Shown here: positions 1-10,322 of the stretch, piece by piece
Layout: each line of letters starts with the position of its first letter
Position numbering within the stretch: position 1 is the stretch's first letter
Assembly (NCBI GenBank): GCA_034770075.1
Contig: CM068385.1
Location: 48,010,721-48,074,720, forward strand
Source of the DNA: Aralia elata
Lineage: Eukaryota > Streptophyta > Magnoliopsida > Apiales > Araliaceae
Direction of reading: 5' to 3'
DNA: 64,000 nucleotides
Made by a program: the position numbers and the translations under genes
The notes under the pieces: generated by a model
Told to the model about the DNA's origin: nothing
Databases searched by the model: none
Seen by the model: the letters and a program-made list of their open reading frames with translations, nothing else

Positions 1-914
1 TGACCTTTGGTAAGGAGAGGGGATGAGCTGTGACTGATTCCCATCAGCCGACTGGACTTGCCGGCAAATTCTCGAGCCGCGCGCTTCACTCCGTCAGTCG
101 CCGGTCGTGTCGCTGAAATTCCGGGACCTCCGGTCCTTGCCGCTTGTGGCTCGGTCGCTTGTGACTTCCCCTCGCTACGACTGCTGGTTACTCCGTGTCG
201 TCGCCGGCGCACGCCTGGCGACACTCTCTCCCGTCAGCTGCGATTGTCCCGTCCAATTGGATCGAAGGACTGAGTCTCGTTGGGCTAGGTCTTGGCTGGA
301 AGGTTTGGAGGTTTTCCCCAATTTTGATTTCGTCGGTATGAACCCCTCTCACTTGCGTTTACCAGTTATCCACACGGATACAACCCGACTGGAACTAAAT
401 GGAATGGGTCGACCCGATTTGTCTACACCAACTTGTTTTAGGGATTGGGCTCAATAACATGGGTTTGGCCCAAACCGGAAATAAAAGGGAATTTGGGTCC
501 AATTTAAAATAAGTAAAACCAATGGCCAATCCAAATGAAGGTGACCCAAATATGAATTAATAATATTATATTCTAATATTTAACTTGAATAACTACTTCA
601 ATAAATTAATTATTTGAACATTTGTTTCAAAAATTTCTCTTTCGAATCATTTAAATCCAATGATGATAGAATAAAATTATTTATTAAGTTTTCTTCCCAA
701 TTTTCTTGAAATTAAACTCTTAGGGTTTAATCACCAATTTATTCAGGCTATTAGTGAGCCCCTTTAATGCAAAGGAAATTATTGGACCGTATATTTATAT
801 AATTAAATAATAATACCTACATGGAATCCAATTTAATTCGAAAAATTATGTATAAATGGATTTTATTTATTATAATAAATTTGATACGATGTTTAAAATT
901 TTCCGGACATTACA
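1..914 (-). repeat. 3' LTR of chromovirus A (partial)
   Basis: Matches 10371-11286 of the solo LTR almost base for base; by eye about nine substitutions and no indels. The LTR edge at 914 reads ...ttaca on the plus strand, which is the TGTAA start of the LTR on the minus strand. The purine tract lies directly outside it. The rest of this LTR lies left of the window. Short open frames in the GC-rich part (for example 107-457) are shared by all copies but look like chance. Confidence 0.92.
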
Positions 915-930
915 TCCTCTCCCCCTTATA
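915..930 (-). other. Polypurine tract of A
   Basis: On the minus strand the sequence TATAAGGGGGAGAGGA directly precedes the LTR start TGTAAT. This is the plus-strand DNA priming site used during reverse transcription. The same tract is present in B (45626-45638) and, with small changes, in C and D. Confidence 0.88.
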
Positions 931-961
931 AAAATTCCGTCCTCGGAATTTCAATCTAAGG

Positions 962-2281
962 TTACTCAAATAAATGTGGGTAATTCGTTCTCATCTTCTT
1001 TTCGAGTTCCCACGTAGCTTCTTCCACCGCGTGGTTTCTCCAGAGGACTTTAACAGAGTGAATAACTTTATTCCTCAGCTCCTGCTCTTTTCTATCCAGT
1101 ATTTGAATAGGGATCTCCTCGTACGATAAATCCCTTTCGACTTGAATTGGTTCATAGGAGATGACATGTTTGTAATCTGGCTTATGCGGGCGCAACACTG
1201 ATACGTGAAACACGTTGTGAATGTGCTCAAGTTCAGGAGGTAATGCTACCTCGTACGCCACCTCGCCTATTTTTCTTAATATTTCAAAAGGTCCTATGAA
1301 CCTAGGGCTCAATTTGCCCTTCTTCCCAAAACGGATCTTCCCTTTCCAGGGAGATACCTTCAGAAACACAAAGCTACCAACTTCGAAGTCTCGTTTTTGA
1401 CGATGTAAGTCGGCATACTTCTTCTGACGATCTTGAGCTGCTACTAACCGCTGTCTTATTACTTTAATGATTTCCACGGTTTGCTGTACCAACTCTGGCC
1501 CCAACAATCTCCGTTCACCAACTTCATCCCAACACAACGGCGTTCGACACTTCCTTCCATACAACGCCTCGTACGGTGGCATACCAATGCTAGCATGGTA
1601 ACTATTGTTATAGGCGAACTCTACTAGTGGCAAATGATCGTCCCAGCTGCCACTTAAGTCCATCACAACTGCCCGGAGCATATCCTCTAGGGTCTGAATT
1701 GTTCGCTCACTCTGACCATCAGTCTGGGGATGATATGCTGTACTCATTCTTAACTGTGTTCCCAGTCTCTCCTGCAGACTTCTCCAAAAATTTGACGTGA
1801 AGCGCGGATCTCTGTCAGACACGATAGATACCGGCACTCCATGACGTGATACTATTTCCTTTACGTAAAGTTTCGCCAGCTGTTCCAATTTGTACCTGAT
1901 CTTGATCGGTAGAAAATGGGCAGACTTGGTCAACCGATCTACGATCATCCAGATGGCGTCTAGACCCTTTTGAGTTGTCGGGAGTCCTACCACAAAATCC
2001 ATAGTAATGTGCTCCCACTTCCATTCTGGAATCTCCAAGGGTTGCAACAATCCGCTCGGCCGTTGGTGCTCAGCCTTGATCTGTTGACAGGTCAAACACC
2101 GGCTAACGAACTCTGCAACTTCCCCTTTCAAATGCGGCCACCAATAATGTTGACGAAGATCTTGATACATCTTGGTGCTTCCTGGATGTACCGAAAACCT
2201 TGTATTATGGGCCTCCTGCAAAATCTCTTCCCTTAAGTCTGGTACGTAGGGTATCCAGACCCTCCCCTCGAATCTCAGCAA
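962..2281 (-). CDS. Integrase with chromodomain, C-terminal part of A polyprotein
   Basis: A 439-residue open stretch covering the end of pol; it is a segment of the polyprotein and has no start codon of its own. The zinc-binding HHCC module uses H25, H32, C62 and C65. The DDE catalytic triad is D95, D156 and E192, with 35 residues between the last two, the standard integrase spacing. A GPF module sits at 330-332 (RFIGPFEIL), followed by a chromodomain-like tail at about 390-439 containing VKVLWRNH and EEATWE. In chromoviruses such tails are known to direct integration toward particular chromatin. The segment is complete and in one frame, unlike the upstream parts of A. It is joined to the RNase H segment by a 1-nt deletion near 2324 (GG in B, G here). 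Confidence 0.9.
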   Translation of the reverse strand: MLRFEGRVWIPYVPDLREEILQEAHNTRFSVHPGSTKMYQDLRQHYWWPHLKGEVAEFVSRCLTCQQIKAEHQRPSGLLQPLEIPEWKWEHITMDFVVGLPTTQKGLDAIWMIVDRLTKSAHFLPIKIRYKLEQLAKLYVKEIVSRHGVPVSIVSDRDPRFTSNFWRSLQERLGTQLRMSTAYHPQTDGQSERTIQTLEDMLRAVVMDLSGSWDDHLPLVEFAYNNSYHASIGMPPYEALYGRKCRTPLCWDEVGERRLLGPELVQQTVEIIKVIRQRLVAAQDRQKKYADLHRQKRDFEVGSFVFLKVSPWKGKIRFGKKGKLSPRFIGPFEILRKIGEVAYEVALPPELEHIHNVFHVSVLRPHKPDYKHVISYEPIQVERDLSYEEIPIQILDRKEQELRNKVIHSVKVLWRNHAVEEATWELEKKMRTNYPHLFE

Positions 2282-3849
2282 TCCTGTGCTGTCAACCTTA
2301 TACTTCGAGGCTTTTCCCTCGATAACTGTTTCTTAATGTCAATGCATTCCTCGTCAAATTCTTGAGCCTCCTGTATCTTATCCAGTAGAGTTGGACCTAC
2401 CGTCACGGCGAACACCTTTTCGTCCACCTCCATTGGATACCTAACTTCCAGCTCCAGACGTTCAAAGTCCCGTATCAACTCCTCCTGGACTATCAGCTGC
2501 ATCAATTTCACCTTGCCTTTCCTACTTAAGGCATCAGCCACTACATTTGCTTTGCCCGGATGGTACAGAATTTCACAGTCGTAGTCCTTGATCAATTCTA
2601 ACCATCGGCGTTGCCTCATGTTCAGCTCCTTTTGAGTGAAGATATATTTCAGACTTTTGTGATCTGTATATATCTCACACTTCTCCCCGTATAGGTAGTG
2701 CCTCCAAATCTTCAAGGCGAAAACTACCGCTGCTAACTCCAAGTCATGAGTCGGATAACCCTTCTCATAATCCTTCAGCTGACGCGATGCGTACGCCACG
2801 ACCTTGCCGTGTTGCATCAGTACACAGCCAAGACCCTTGTGTGATGCATCGCTATACACTACGAAACCCCCAGTGTTGTCCGGTAAGGTCAACACTGGTG
2901 CTTGGCTGAGTCTCTTCTTCTACTCCATGAAACTCTCCTCACACTTCTCCGACCAAACAAACTTGACTGTTTTCCTGGTGAGATTGGTCAATGGCGATGC
3001 TATCTTTGAAAAATCCTGGATGAATCTCCGATAGTATCCCGCTAATCCCAAGAAACTCTGGATCTCTGTTGGCGTCTTCGGCTGTTCCCAGTTGATAACT
3101 GCTTCTACTTTTGCTGGGTCCACCGAAACACCATTCTTGTCTATGACATGACCCAGAAACTGCACTCTCTGCAACCAAAACTCACACTTAGAAAACTTTG
3201 CATACAATTTCTCCCTCCTGAGAGCTTCTAATACAATCTTTAAATGTTCAACATGCTCCTCTTCTGTCCCTGAATACACCAAGATGTCATCGATGAATAC
3301 GACTACGAATTTATCCAAGTACTGCTTGAACACTCTGTTCATCATATCCATAAATGCTGCTGGTGCATTCGTCAATCCAAATGACATTACCAGAAACTCG
3401 AAGTGCCCGTAACGAGTTCTGAATGCAGTCTTCGGGATATCTTCTTGCCTCACCTTCAGCTGATGATAGCCTGTTCTTAAGTCGATCTTGGAAAAGTACT
3501 TCGCTCATTTAAGTTGATCAAACAGATCGTCGATTCTAGGAAGCGGATACCTATTCTTAATCGTAACTTTGTTCAACTCCCGGTAGTCGATACAAAGCCT
3601 CATTGAACCGTCTTTCTTCTTTACAAACAGAACTGGCGCTCCCCACGGAGACACGCTCGGTCTGATATAACCTTTATCTAACAGCTCCTGCAGTTGTATC
3701 ATCAACTCCTTCATCTCTACAGGTGCCATTCGATACGGCGGCTTCGATATTGGTGCGGTTCCCGGTGCCAAATCGATAACGAACTCGGTTTCCCTATCCG
3801 GCGGCAGTCCCGGAAGTTCATCGGGAAAGACATCGGTGAAATCTCTCAC
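2275..3849 (-). pseudogene. Reverse transcriptase and RNase H of A, broken
   Basis: Starts near [14 protein letters not shown], which opens the RT region in this family, and runs through the fingers, the FIDD active site, the connection and the RNase H with YSDAS and TDHKSL motifs. In-frame stops lie at 3505-3507 (TGA where B has GGA) and 2920-2922 (TAG where B has TTG). Neither is a transition. The frame then shifts near 2324 by loss of one G. Apart from these the protein follows B closely, so all catalytic motifs can still be recognised. It would polymerise and degrade the RNA strand if intact; here it cannot be made as one protein. Confidence 0.87.
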
Positions 3850-4415
3850 GACTGGTAATTTGACTCATCTCATCCCCGACCAGCCGAGTATCGACCACCT
3901 AGGCCAAAAAACATACGCAACCTTTCTTAAGTAATCTTCTCGTCTGCATCATAGTAAGACAACAAGATTGTCTTGGTGACTTACTGCCGTAAAATACCAC
4001 CTTCGACTTATTAGGAGTCTTCAGGTGTACACACTTTTCCTTACAGTCAATAACTGCTCCGTGGGTTGATAGCCAATCCATTCCCAAGATTACATCAAAC
4101 TCTCCCAGCCGAATTGGTATCAAATCCACATTGAGCTTAAAAAATCCCTCGCAATTCAACACAACAATTCCTATGAATGTATTCTACAGGGACAATTTCT
4201 TTGTTTGCTACTTCTACGTTCATAGGGTGTTCTAACTTTTCACAAGGTAACTTTAACTGACTAGCAAATTCTTCGGAAACGAAAGAGCAAGTAGCACCCG
4301 AATCAAATAACACATATGCCATTTATATCATTGATTTGGGATGATACCTGACACCACGTCCTTGGATTCCATTGCATCCTGGACAGTCATGTTGAACGTG
4401 CGGGCTGTCGGCCTG
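3850..4415 (-). pseudogene. Aspartic protease region of A, frameshifted
   Basis: Retropepsin-like segment with the catalytic FDSGAT motif near 4300 and the downstream ILGMDWL motif that marks Ty3-gypsy proteases. Compared with B it carries an extra A and an extra G near 4320-4350, four extra bases near 4143-4160, an extra T near 3864, and a TAG stop at 3899-3901 where B has TAT. Most of the length changes are insertions in short homopolymers, so some may be sequencing error; the stop is a substitution and is more likely real. Confidence 0.82.
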
Positions 4416-5519
4416 TTAGCTTGACTGGCTGGTGCCCCCATAGCTCAGCCGGTTATTGTTCCCGCTGTTGTTGTTCCTGTTGCCACTCCCGGCGTCACCC
4501 TTCTTCTTCGGACAATCCCTCATTTGGTGGTCGGGTGCTCCACATGAAAAACATCCCCCCTTTGGCTTATTCTGACATTGGGGAGCCATGTGCCCCGGTT
4601 GCCCACACCGGTAACAGACACTCTTTCCCTTCATGCATTCTCCCATGTGGTTCTTGCCACAATTACTGCACCTGCCTGGCTTCTTCGCCTCCCCTCCAGA
4701 CTGGTTTCCTCCGGGTTTATTACTCCCGAGTGATTGGCTTTCATTCCATTTGCGCTTATTGGGGTTGCTGCCCCCGCTGCTTCCTGACTTCTGGCCTTCA
4801 TGACCCTTTTTCTTCTCCTGATTATACTTAGCCAGGGCCTCACTGCCACCTTCTGCAATGATTGCCCTCTCCATCAATTCTGCAAATGTTCTGATTTTCA
4901 ATACCGCCACAGAACGGTATAACCATGGTTTCAACCCTTGCTCAAACCTACGAGCTTTCCTTTCCTCGGTGCTGACTTGGTGAGCTGCAAACCGTGCCAA
5001 CTCATTGAACTTAGCTGCGTACTCCGCCACAGACATGTTCCCTTGTTTTAGTTCCAGGAACTTGACCTCCATCTCCTGCTTCATGCTCTCTGGAAAGTAA
5101 TTTTCCAAGAACATTTCCTTAAAACGATCCCAAGCGACAGTGCCTTCTTCCACTCGGCCTCTGTTGGCCTTCCACCAATAGTTTGCCTCACCCTTTAACA
5201 TGAAGGTAGCAAAACTTGTTTTCTGTTCCTCTGCCACCCTTGCCACTTCAAAGACCTTCTCTATCTCTTCTATCCAGGTCTGCGCTTCGATTGGGTTAAG
5301 CATCCCCTTGAACTCAGGTGGTCCGACCAATTTGAAATCTTTAAAGTTTGCCAGAGGATGCGCTGGCTCAGCTGCTGCTTGGGCCCCTCCAGGTGGCGGC
5401 CTTAATTGCATGGCTTCTGCCAGCATTTCCACAAACATTCTCATCGGGTTGGATTGATTTCCAACTCCGCTTTCTGATTCCTCAACCTGTCGGTTTCGTG
5501 GTCGTCCTCTTGGCGGCAT
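4416..5519 (-). CDS. Gag of A with three zinc knuckles
   Basis: Open for 367 residues from an ATG at 5519 in good context (MPPRGRPRN). The central part (about 60-235) is the retrotransposon gag core with the YWWKANRG and FPESMKQE wording. The C-terminal part has three cysteine knuckles: an atypical one (CSNCGKNHMGEC), then [14 protein letters not shown] and [14 protein letters not shown], both CX2CX4HX4C. They bind RNA during particle assembly. In B the same frame runs on into protease; here one extra G in a G run near 4436 closes it nine codons later. ORF0 lies upstream, 398 bp away. Confidence 0.9.
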   Translation of the reverse strand: MPPRGRPRNRQVEESESGVGNQSNPMRMFVEMLAEAMQLRPPPGGAQAAAEPAHPLANFKDFKLVGPPEFKGMLNPIEAQTWIEEIEKVFEVARVAEEQKTSFATFMLKGEANYWWKANRGRVEEGTVAWDRFKEMFLENYFPESMKQEMEVKFLELKQGNMSVAEYAAKFNELARFAAHQVSTEERKARRFEQGLKPWLYRSVAVLKIRTFAELMERAIIAEGGSEALAKYNQEKKKGHEGQKSGSSGGSNPNKRKWNESQSLGSNKPGGNQSGGEAKKPGRCSNCGKNHMGECMKGKSVCYRCGQPGHMAPQCQNKPKGGCFSCGAPDHQMRDCPKKKGDAGSGNRNNNSGNNNRLSYGGTSQSS

Positions 5520-5917
5520 GTTTGGATAAGGAAAATCCGCTGACTTTTACCTATAGTTTTATATTTTACACAATATGTCATTAAAATAAGCAATCAAAGG
5601 TAAAATATCTATCAACACATTTGATTTAAGTGAAACATTTGCATTTATATTCATATACCACTGTTTTGTTACAAGACTAAACCTGTGGCATACTGCTATA
5701 AATGCGCCACTATGTGCCCTATCCATCAATAACCTTTCCCCCTAAACAAAAGTGGGGAATCCTAATCTTTCATCCCTAAAATCCACCAAAGTTGGGGTTT
5801 AACTGCTACCCCAAGCATAAATACAGATATAGAGCTTCACAAGTCAATCATAACTATGTCCCTAATATAACAAAAGTGGGACCAACTACACTAAAAAAAA
5901 TCAACTGCTCCATCAAA
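5520..5917 (-). other. Spacer between ORF0 and gag in A
   Basis: About 400 AT-rich bases without a gene. It is conserved with 40662-41056 of B. Just upstream of the gag ATG it reads CTATAG followed by GTAAAAGTCA on the minus strand, which could be a second splice acceptor or an internal leader for gag. No terminator or second primer site is visible. Confidence 0.6.
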
Positions 5918-6745
5918 TCACTGCTCATCACGACGGATCCGAGCCTGCTGACCAGAGAATGCTCCATCCCCGACCCTGCGACGAACAGCGCGACTGGACT
6001 CCCCTACCTCAGTCCGGGGTCTCCTGTAGGCTGCATCTAGGGCCTGGCCTAGGGTCTCTATCCTCACAGATCTGGCCTCCAGCTGGTCCTCTAGCTGATC
6101 AACCCTCCTGGCCTCCCTGGCCCAGTCCTCCCTGACGCGCATCCTCGCAGACACCTCCAGCCCTGCCTCGAACCTCATAGCCTCCTGTTTCGCCCTCAGG
6201 TGGGCGATCTGTAAATCCCTCTGCTCCAGCCTCTCTCTCAGCTCAGCGTTCCGGGCCACTAACTGATGTAGCAGTGGTCCGACCTGCTGTGCTGAGGACT
6301 CGTAGCCCTGCAGCTGTACCTTAGCCACCCCTAAGTCATGCTCGAGCTGGTAGGCCAGGTCTCTGTACTGGTCCTCCATAAACTGATGGGTCAGGTTTTG
6401 CTCCTCCAAATGAGCAATCCGAGCCTCCAGCTCCTCATTTCTGTCAGTCAACCCCTCGATAATATCATCGGCAGTGGACCCCATGCCATCAACATCAGCA
6501 GGTGGCTCCTCCCCCTCGGTCTCGGGGTCCTCCTCCCCAGCCTCTGGATCCTGACTGCCCGACCTCATAACCCCTCCTACTACCGGCTCTGGTAGCTCCC
6601 TAAGGTAGTCCTCCTCCGGCTCGGACTCCTCCTGTAAAAATCCTGGGGCAGTAGGAGCATAGCCCACCAGCTGCTCCGCAACCACTGGTATGTCTATAAA
6701 TACCTCCTCCTCACGGGCTCCACTGGTCTCCCCTACAGCAGCCAT
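5918..6745 (-). CDS. ORF0: acidic coiled-coil protein upstream of gag (A)
   Basis: A 275-residue frame starting at the ATG at 6743-6745 (MAAVGETSG). Residues 1-90 are rich in Glu, Asp and Pro and probably disordered. About 95-250 is a long heptad-like coiled coil (LEARIAHLEEQN, LRERLEQRDLQIAHL). The end is basic (RRPRTEVGESS, RRRVGD). I see no zinc finger, enzyme motif, signal peptide or membrane segment. It is not part of the normal gag-pol set. Equivalent frames occur at the same place in B (39831-40661) and, more diverged, in C (28342-28914). The frame is open in A although gag-pol is broken. The acidic head, coiled coil and basic tail suggest a structural, RNA- or chromatin-associated role, but the function is unknown to me. 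Confidence 0.75.
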   Translation of the reverse strand: MAAVGETSGAREEEVFIDIPVVAEQLVGYAPTAPGFLQEESEPEEDYLRELPEPVVGGVMRSGSQDPEAGEEDPETEGEEPPADVDGMGSTADDIIEGLTDRNEELEARIAHLEEQNLTHQFMEDQYRDLAYQLEHDLGVAKVQLQGYESSAQQVGPLLHQLVARNAELRERLEQRDLQIAHLRAKQEAMRFEAGLEVSARMRVREDWAREARRVDQLEDQLEARSVRIETLGQALDAAYRRPRTEVGESSRAVRRRVGDGAFSGQQARIRRDEQ

Positions 6746-6776
6746 CCTACAAACACACAAAAACTAACATTAGTAC
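6746..6776 (-). promoter_or_regulatory. Splice-acceptor-like site before ORF0 (A)
   Basis: On the minus strand a TACTAAT branch-point-like heptamer (6769-6775) is followed by a T/G-rich tract and TTTGTAG, then G and the ORF0 ATG. This has the layout of a 3' splice site. The same arrangement is kept in B and partly in C, so the leader may be spliced. The matching donor is not identified. Confidence 0.5.
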
Positions 6777-6962
6777 AACAATAAAATATATTCATTGAAG
6801 AAATGAAGTTATATTTCATTGGGTACTACTTGACTCGATGAATTCCCCAATTCATCAAAACCACATATGATAAATCTCCTCGATTTATCTCCTAAAGCTC
6901 GATACGAGTTTGCTATGAAAGTTATAACCTAGGTTTCGCGATCCTAAAGTTTATAACCTACA

Positions 6963-6974
6963 GCTTTGATACCA
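6963..6974 (-). other. Primer binding site of A
   Basis: The minus strand reads TGGTATCAAAGC three bases inside the 5' LTR edge. This is the initiator-Met tRNA primer site (TGGTATCAGAGC in B) with one G-to-A change. Confidence 0.85.
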
Positions 6975-6977
6975 ACC

Positions 6978-7033
6978 TGTGACGCCCCCAAATTCGGGTC
7001 TCCAAATACCCGGATCCGGTCATCACGATCCAA
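6978..7033 (-). repeat. 5' LTR fragment of A
   Basis: Begins tgtgacgcccccaaattc on the plus strand, the LTR end seen in every copy here, and follows the solo LTR to gatccaa. After 56 bp it is replaced by Tat LTR sequence. The other 3.9 kb of this LTR is not found on the far side of the Tat element. Confidence 0.85.
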
Positions 7034-7336
7034 TGTCGACGGGGTTTTTATTAGATGATTTTATTAGATGATTTTTTGGAAAAGGTCGGCACAAATGTCG
7101 ACGGGGTTTTGAAAAATCATTTTTTATGATGAGCCAATTGACTAGAGTCGCCAGTTGGCATGTTTGAAATGGATGTACCAACTCATCCGAGCTTCGTTTT
7201 CGTAATCGCTGGCTCATATGTGACTCCGAATTAATTGGCCTGCAAACCAAGATTCATAGAGTCCGGGGGCTTGCTTAAGCGAGGGGAAGGTGTTAGGTAC
7301 CCCCCGACTTTCGTGAAACACGGTTACCCCAATCTC
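7034..7336 (-). repeat. 3' LTR of T, outer part
   Basis: Matches 26209-26466 of the 5' LTR. It starts tgtcgacgg but lacks about 45 bp present at the start of the 5' LTR copy and instead repeats attagatgatttt. It ends with atctc (7332-7336), the target duplication of the solo LTR that follows. Confidence 0.85.
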
Positions 7337-8929
7337 TGTGACGCCCCCAAATTCGGGTCTCCAAATACCCGGATCCGGTCATCACGATCCAATATAAACA
7401 TCCACCTATAACAACATATGGTATCTAAAATGCGGAATAAAATAAACATACGTTGTTCATTACAAGGTGTTACTAGTCCCAGAATACGATTAACCTTAAA
7501 CATTTACACAATCCATACCCTAAATAGCTATCAGGGTTTAAATTACATTAACAGTAATTAACTAACACATGAATCTAAAGTCTGCTACGAGGAGTCTATC
7601 ATTTCATCTTTTCTTTCCCTCTGTTCTTCCCTGACGTCTCGGGTTTAGCTGCAATGAAGTCATGATATAGCAAGAATGAGCAACGAGTTTTGCCCAGCAA
7701 GTTTTAAAATGCAACAATAAAAGATATATCATGATGAAGGGATATTAAAGGGATTTCAACAATAGAATAATCAGAAGCAAGAACATTAAATGCTTTTAGA
7801 ACAATTGATAGTCAAATAGACTTTGAACGATAACTTCCAGAGGAGTCAATAGCTGGTTGACCCTCTGGTTACTGGCTACAGAATAACGTACTTGAGGGGA
7901 TCAGTCTCGCGTACCCTATGTATATGCATAACATTTAATTCTGCTGTTTGTACCTTATATACGGTACGTGGGGTACTCCCCTATAAATAAAGGGGTGTTC
8001 ATACAGTCTAAGAATCCTTACCATTGATTGGTACGGATAGCTTTTATAAATTCATACGTGCCTGACCGAACAAGGGTTCAGACTTAACCATGAGTAGTTC
8101 AAAATTTCTGAACTTAATTATACGAATTCAAATGCGCGAGTGCGAATGTCAATAAATATACAGATGCGGGATAATTTTAAAAGTAATTAGACCACTTAAA
8201 GCGTGCTCGGAAATAAGATTCAAGCTTAAAGAATAACTTGCAACAATATATACCTTTTTGCACGAATTAAAAATAGTGCATAAGGCTTAGAAATTTGCTC
8301 AATGTAAAAGTTGAGTAAAAAGAACTTGCAATAATGTAAGAAGTTTAGGGTTAGGAACTTGCCTGTTCGCTCAGCTACAATTTAAATCTTAGCTTTAATT
8401 ACTTGACCTTGGATAACCTATCAGCTGGTAGAGTTGGTTTATCCATTAGCATTGCGCAATTATAAACAATTCACCGAATTTAATTACTACCTAGCCATCA
8501 GCTAAACAAAATTTTAATGGCCTATAACTATTATTTAAGATAAATAATAGTTAGTCCTGGTTACCTATCATATGAGTACCCTTCTAAATGGGGGTTAAAT
8601 CCCTTATCTATCAGTTGCAAGATAATTAATGAATTTAACATGATTTGATAATAACCAAATAGTAGTTGATCTCTTACAAAATCTTTTATTTACTTAGTTA
8701 CTATTTACCTTAATGGTAATTGAGTAATTATGACACTAATATCCTTATTCAACCTTAATTAGATACTTAATGTACAAATTCTAGACACACTTAATCATTA
8801 TTAAGAAATCCTTAAGTGTTTATTATTATTTATTAAGGACCAAGAATAAATAATCAACTTAATAATTTCCTTTATACTTAATCATTATTTCAGCAACGAT
8901 TAAGTAATTCTCATCCTTATTATTCCATA

Positions 8930-9430
8930 ACTTTACTCATACATAATTATTATTATAATAATTAAATACTTAGTACCTTTATTTACTATTTATTAATAAA
9001 TAATAAATAATTATTTTATTAACTTTATTCATATTTAATTATTATTATTACTAAATAATAATTAAATATTTATTATCTTTATTTATTATTCATTAATAAA
9101 TAATAAATAATTATTTTATTAACTTTATTCATATTTAATTATTATTATTATTAAATAATAATTAAATATTTATTATCTTTATTTATTATTTATGGATAAC
9201 TAATAAACAATTATTTGTTAACCTTGTTCATAATTAATCATTAGATATTTATTATTAAACTTTATTATTAATTAAAAAATATATTTATTATCCTTATTTA
9301 TTATTTATTGACAATAAATAATTATTTAATTAACTTTATTATTTAATATTAATTAAATAATAATTAGAATATTTATTATCTTTATTAGTGATAATAAATA
9401 AATAATTATTTTTGTTAATTTTATTTATTA
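8930..9430 (-). repeat. AT-rich degenerate tandem repeats in the solo LTR
   Basis: Blocks built on aataaataattattt and attattaataaataa recur every 60-90 bp with drift. The same array is at 37315-37900 and 47395-47950 in the LTRs of B. It holds no gene. Confidence 0.7.
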
Positions 9431-10314
9431 ACATAATACTAATTAGTTTTGCAATGCACTATTAACTTCAAATTAGTAACCTATATTTGGGTCGGTGATA
9501 GTACAGTTAGTTAATTGTTGTATTAACCAGCCACTAGTGATGTACCATGTTTCCTGCAAATTATTTGCAACCCAACCCAATGAAAACATCATAACACCTT
9601 ATATATTATAACAACACAGAAGGGAACTTACAAATCCATCAGTGTGTTACAATATCATACTTGTCAATTCCAGTAACGCATATAAACACAAATTTCACTC
9701 GGCTGCTAGAATCCAACACAAGCCTAAATCAGTTTATCCCAACACAAGAAAACAAACTGCCCAATTCGGCGAAACAAATAATACAATGCAGAGGAGCAAT
9801 TTAACCAGACTTCCAAAAAAAACAGAACCAATTACAACTAACAGAGGAACCCAATTCCACTAATATTCCAATACCAGATTTCTCTCTATCAAAATAAAGT
9901 CACACAATACAATACCAGATTTCCAGTTATCCTACAATCCAAACAGTAAAGTATCAATCTCATGACCCCAATAGAAAATTTCTAACTCAGTACAGATTAT
10001 ACCAGAATCCAATACAGTCAACAATTTTAAATCTTATTACAGGGAACAACAAAATTTCAACGAACCCAATCCACAAGAAAATCAGCAATTTGGGTATACC
10101 TTGAACTCGATCGCGCTGCGACTCTTCTCCTCCTACCGAAATACGAAATCAAGTTGGACATCCACAGCGAGCTGAAATCGAAATCCCCAATTGGTTACCC
10201 CTGTTTCCCACCTCTCTGATTAAACTCCCAATTTCTAACTTGGAACCCTAACTTCTAATTGGGAATTCTCTCAATCAAAGGAAATCGGCAGCTAGGGTAT
10301 GGGGGTGGGGGTCC

Positions 10315-10322
10315 AATTTATA
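10315..10322 (-). promoter_or_regulatory. Putative TATA box of the solo LTR
   Basis: TATAAATT on the minus strand at the boundary between the GC-rich U3 part and the AT-rich remainder of the LTR. B has the same box at 36531-36538 in the same setting. Confidence 0.6.

Larger units (their letters stand above)
1..7033 (-). mobile_element. Chromovirus A (Ty3-gypsy, Tekay/Del-like), partial
   Basis: LTR retrotransposon read on the minus strand: 5' LTR stub (6978-7033), Met-type primer site, ORF0, gag, protease, RT, RNase H, integrase with chromodomain, purine tract and 3' LTR (from 914 leftward, running off the window). The domain order with integrase after RNase H makes it Ty3-gypsy; the C-terminal chromodomain makes it a chromovirus. 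The Tekay/Del assignment is inferred from the very long LTRs and the chromodomain wording. The polyprotein is broken by three in-frame stops and several 1-4 nt indels compared with copy B (35559-49648), so A is not autonomous. Its 5' LTR stops after 56 bp where element T begins. Confidence 0.9.

Noticed and set aside
107..457. 116-codon frame, repeated at 10479-10829
   Set aside because: It lies in the GC-rich part of a chromovirus LTR, antisense to the element, has low-complexity wording, and is repeated only because the LTR is.
4421..4831. 136-codon plus-strand frame opposite gag of A
   Set aside because: A mirror of the cysteine-rich gag region in the antisense frame; it disappears in copy B.
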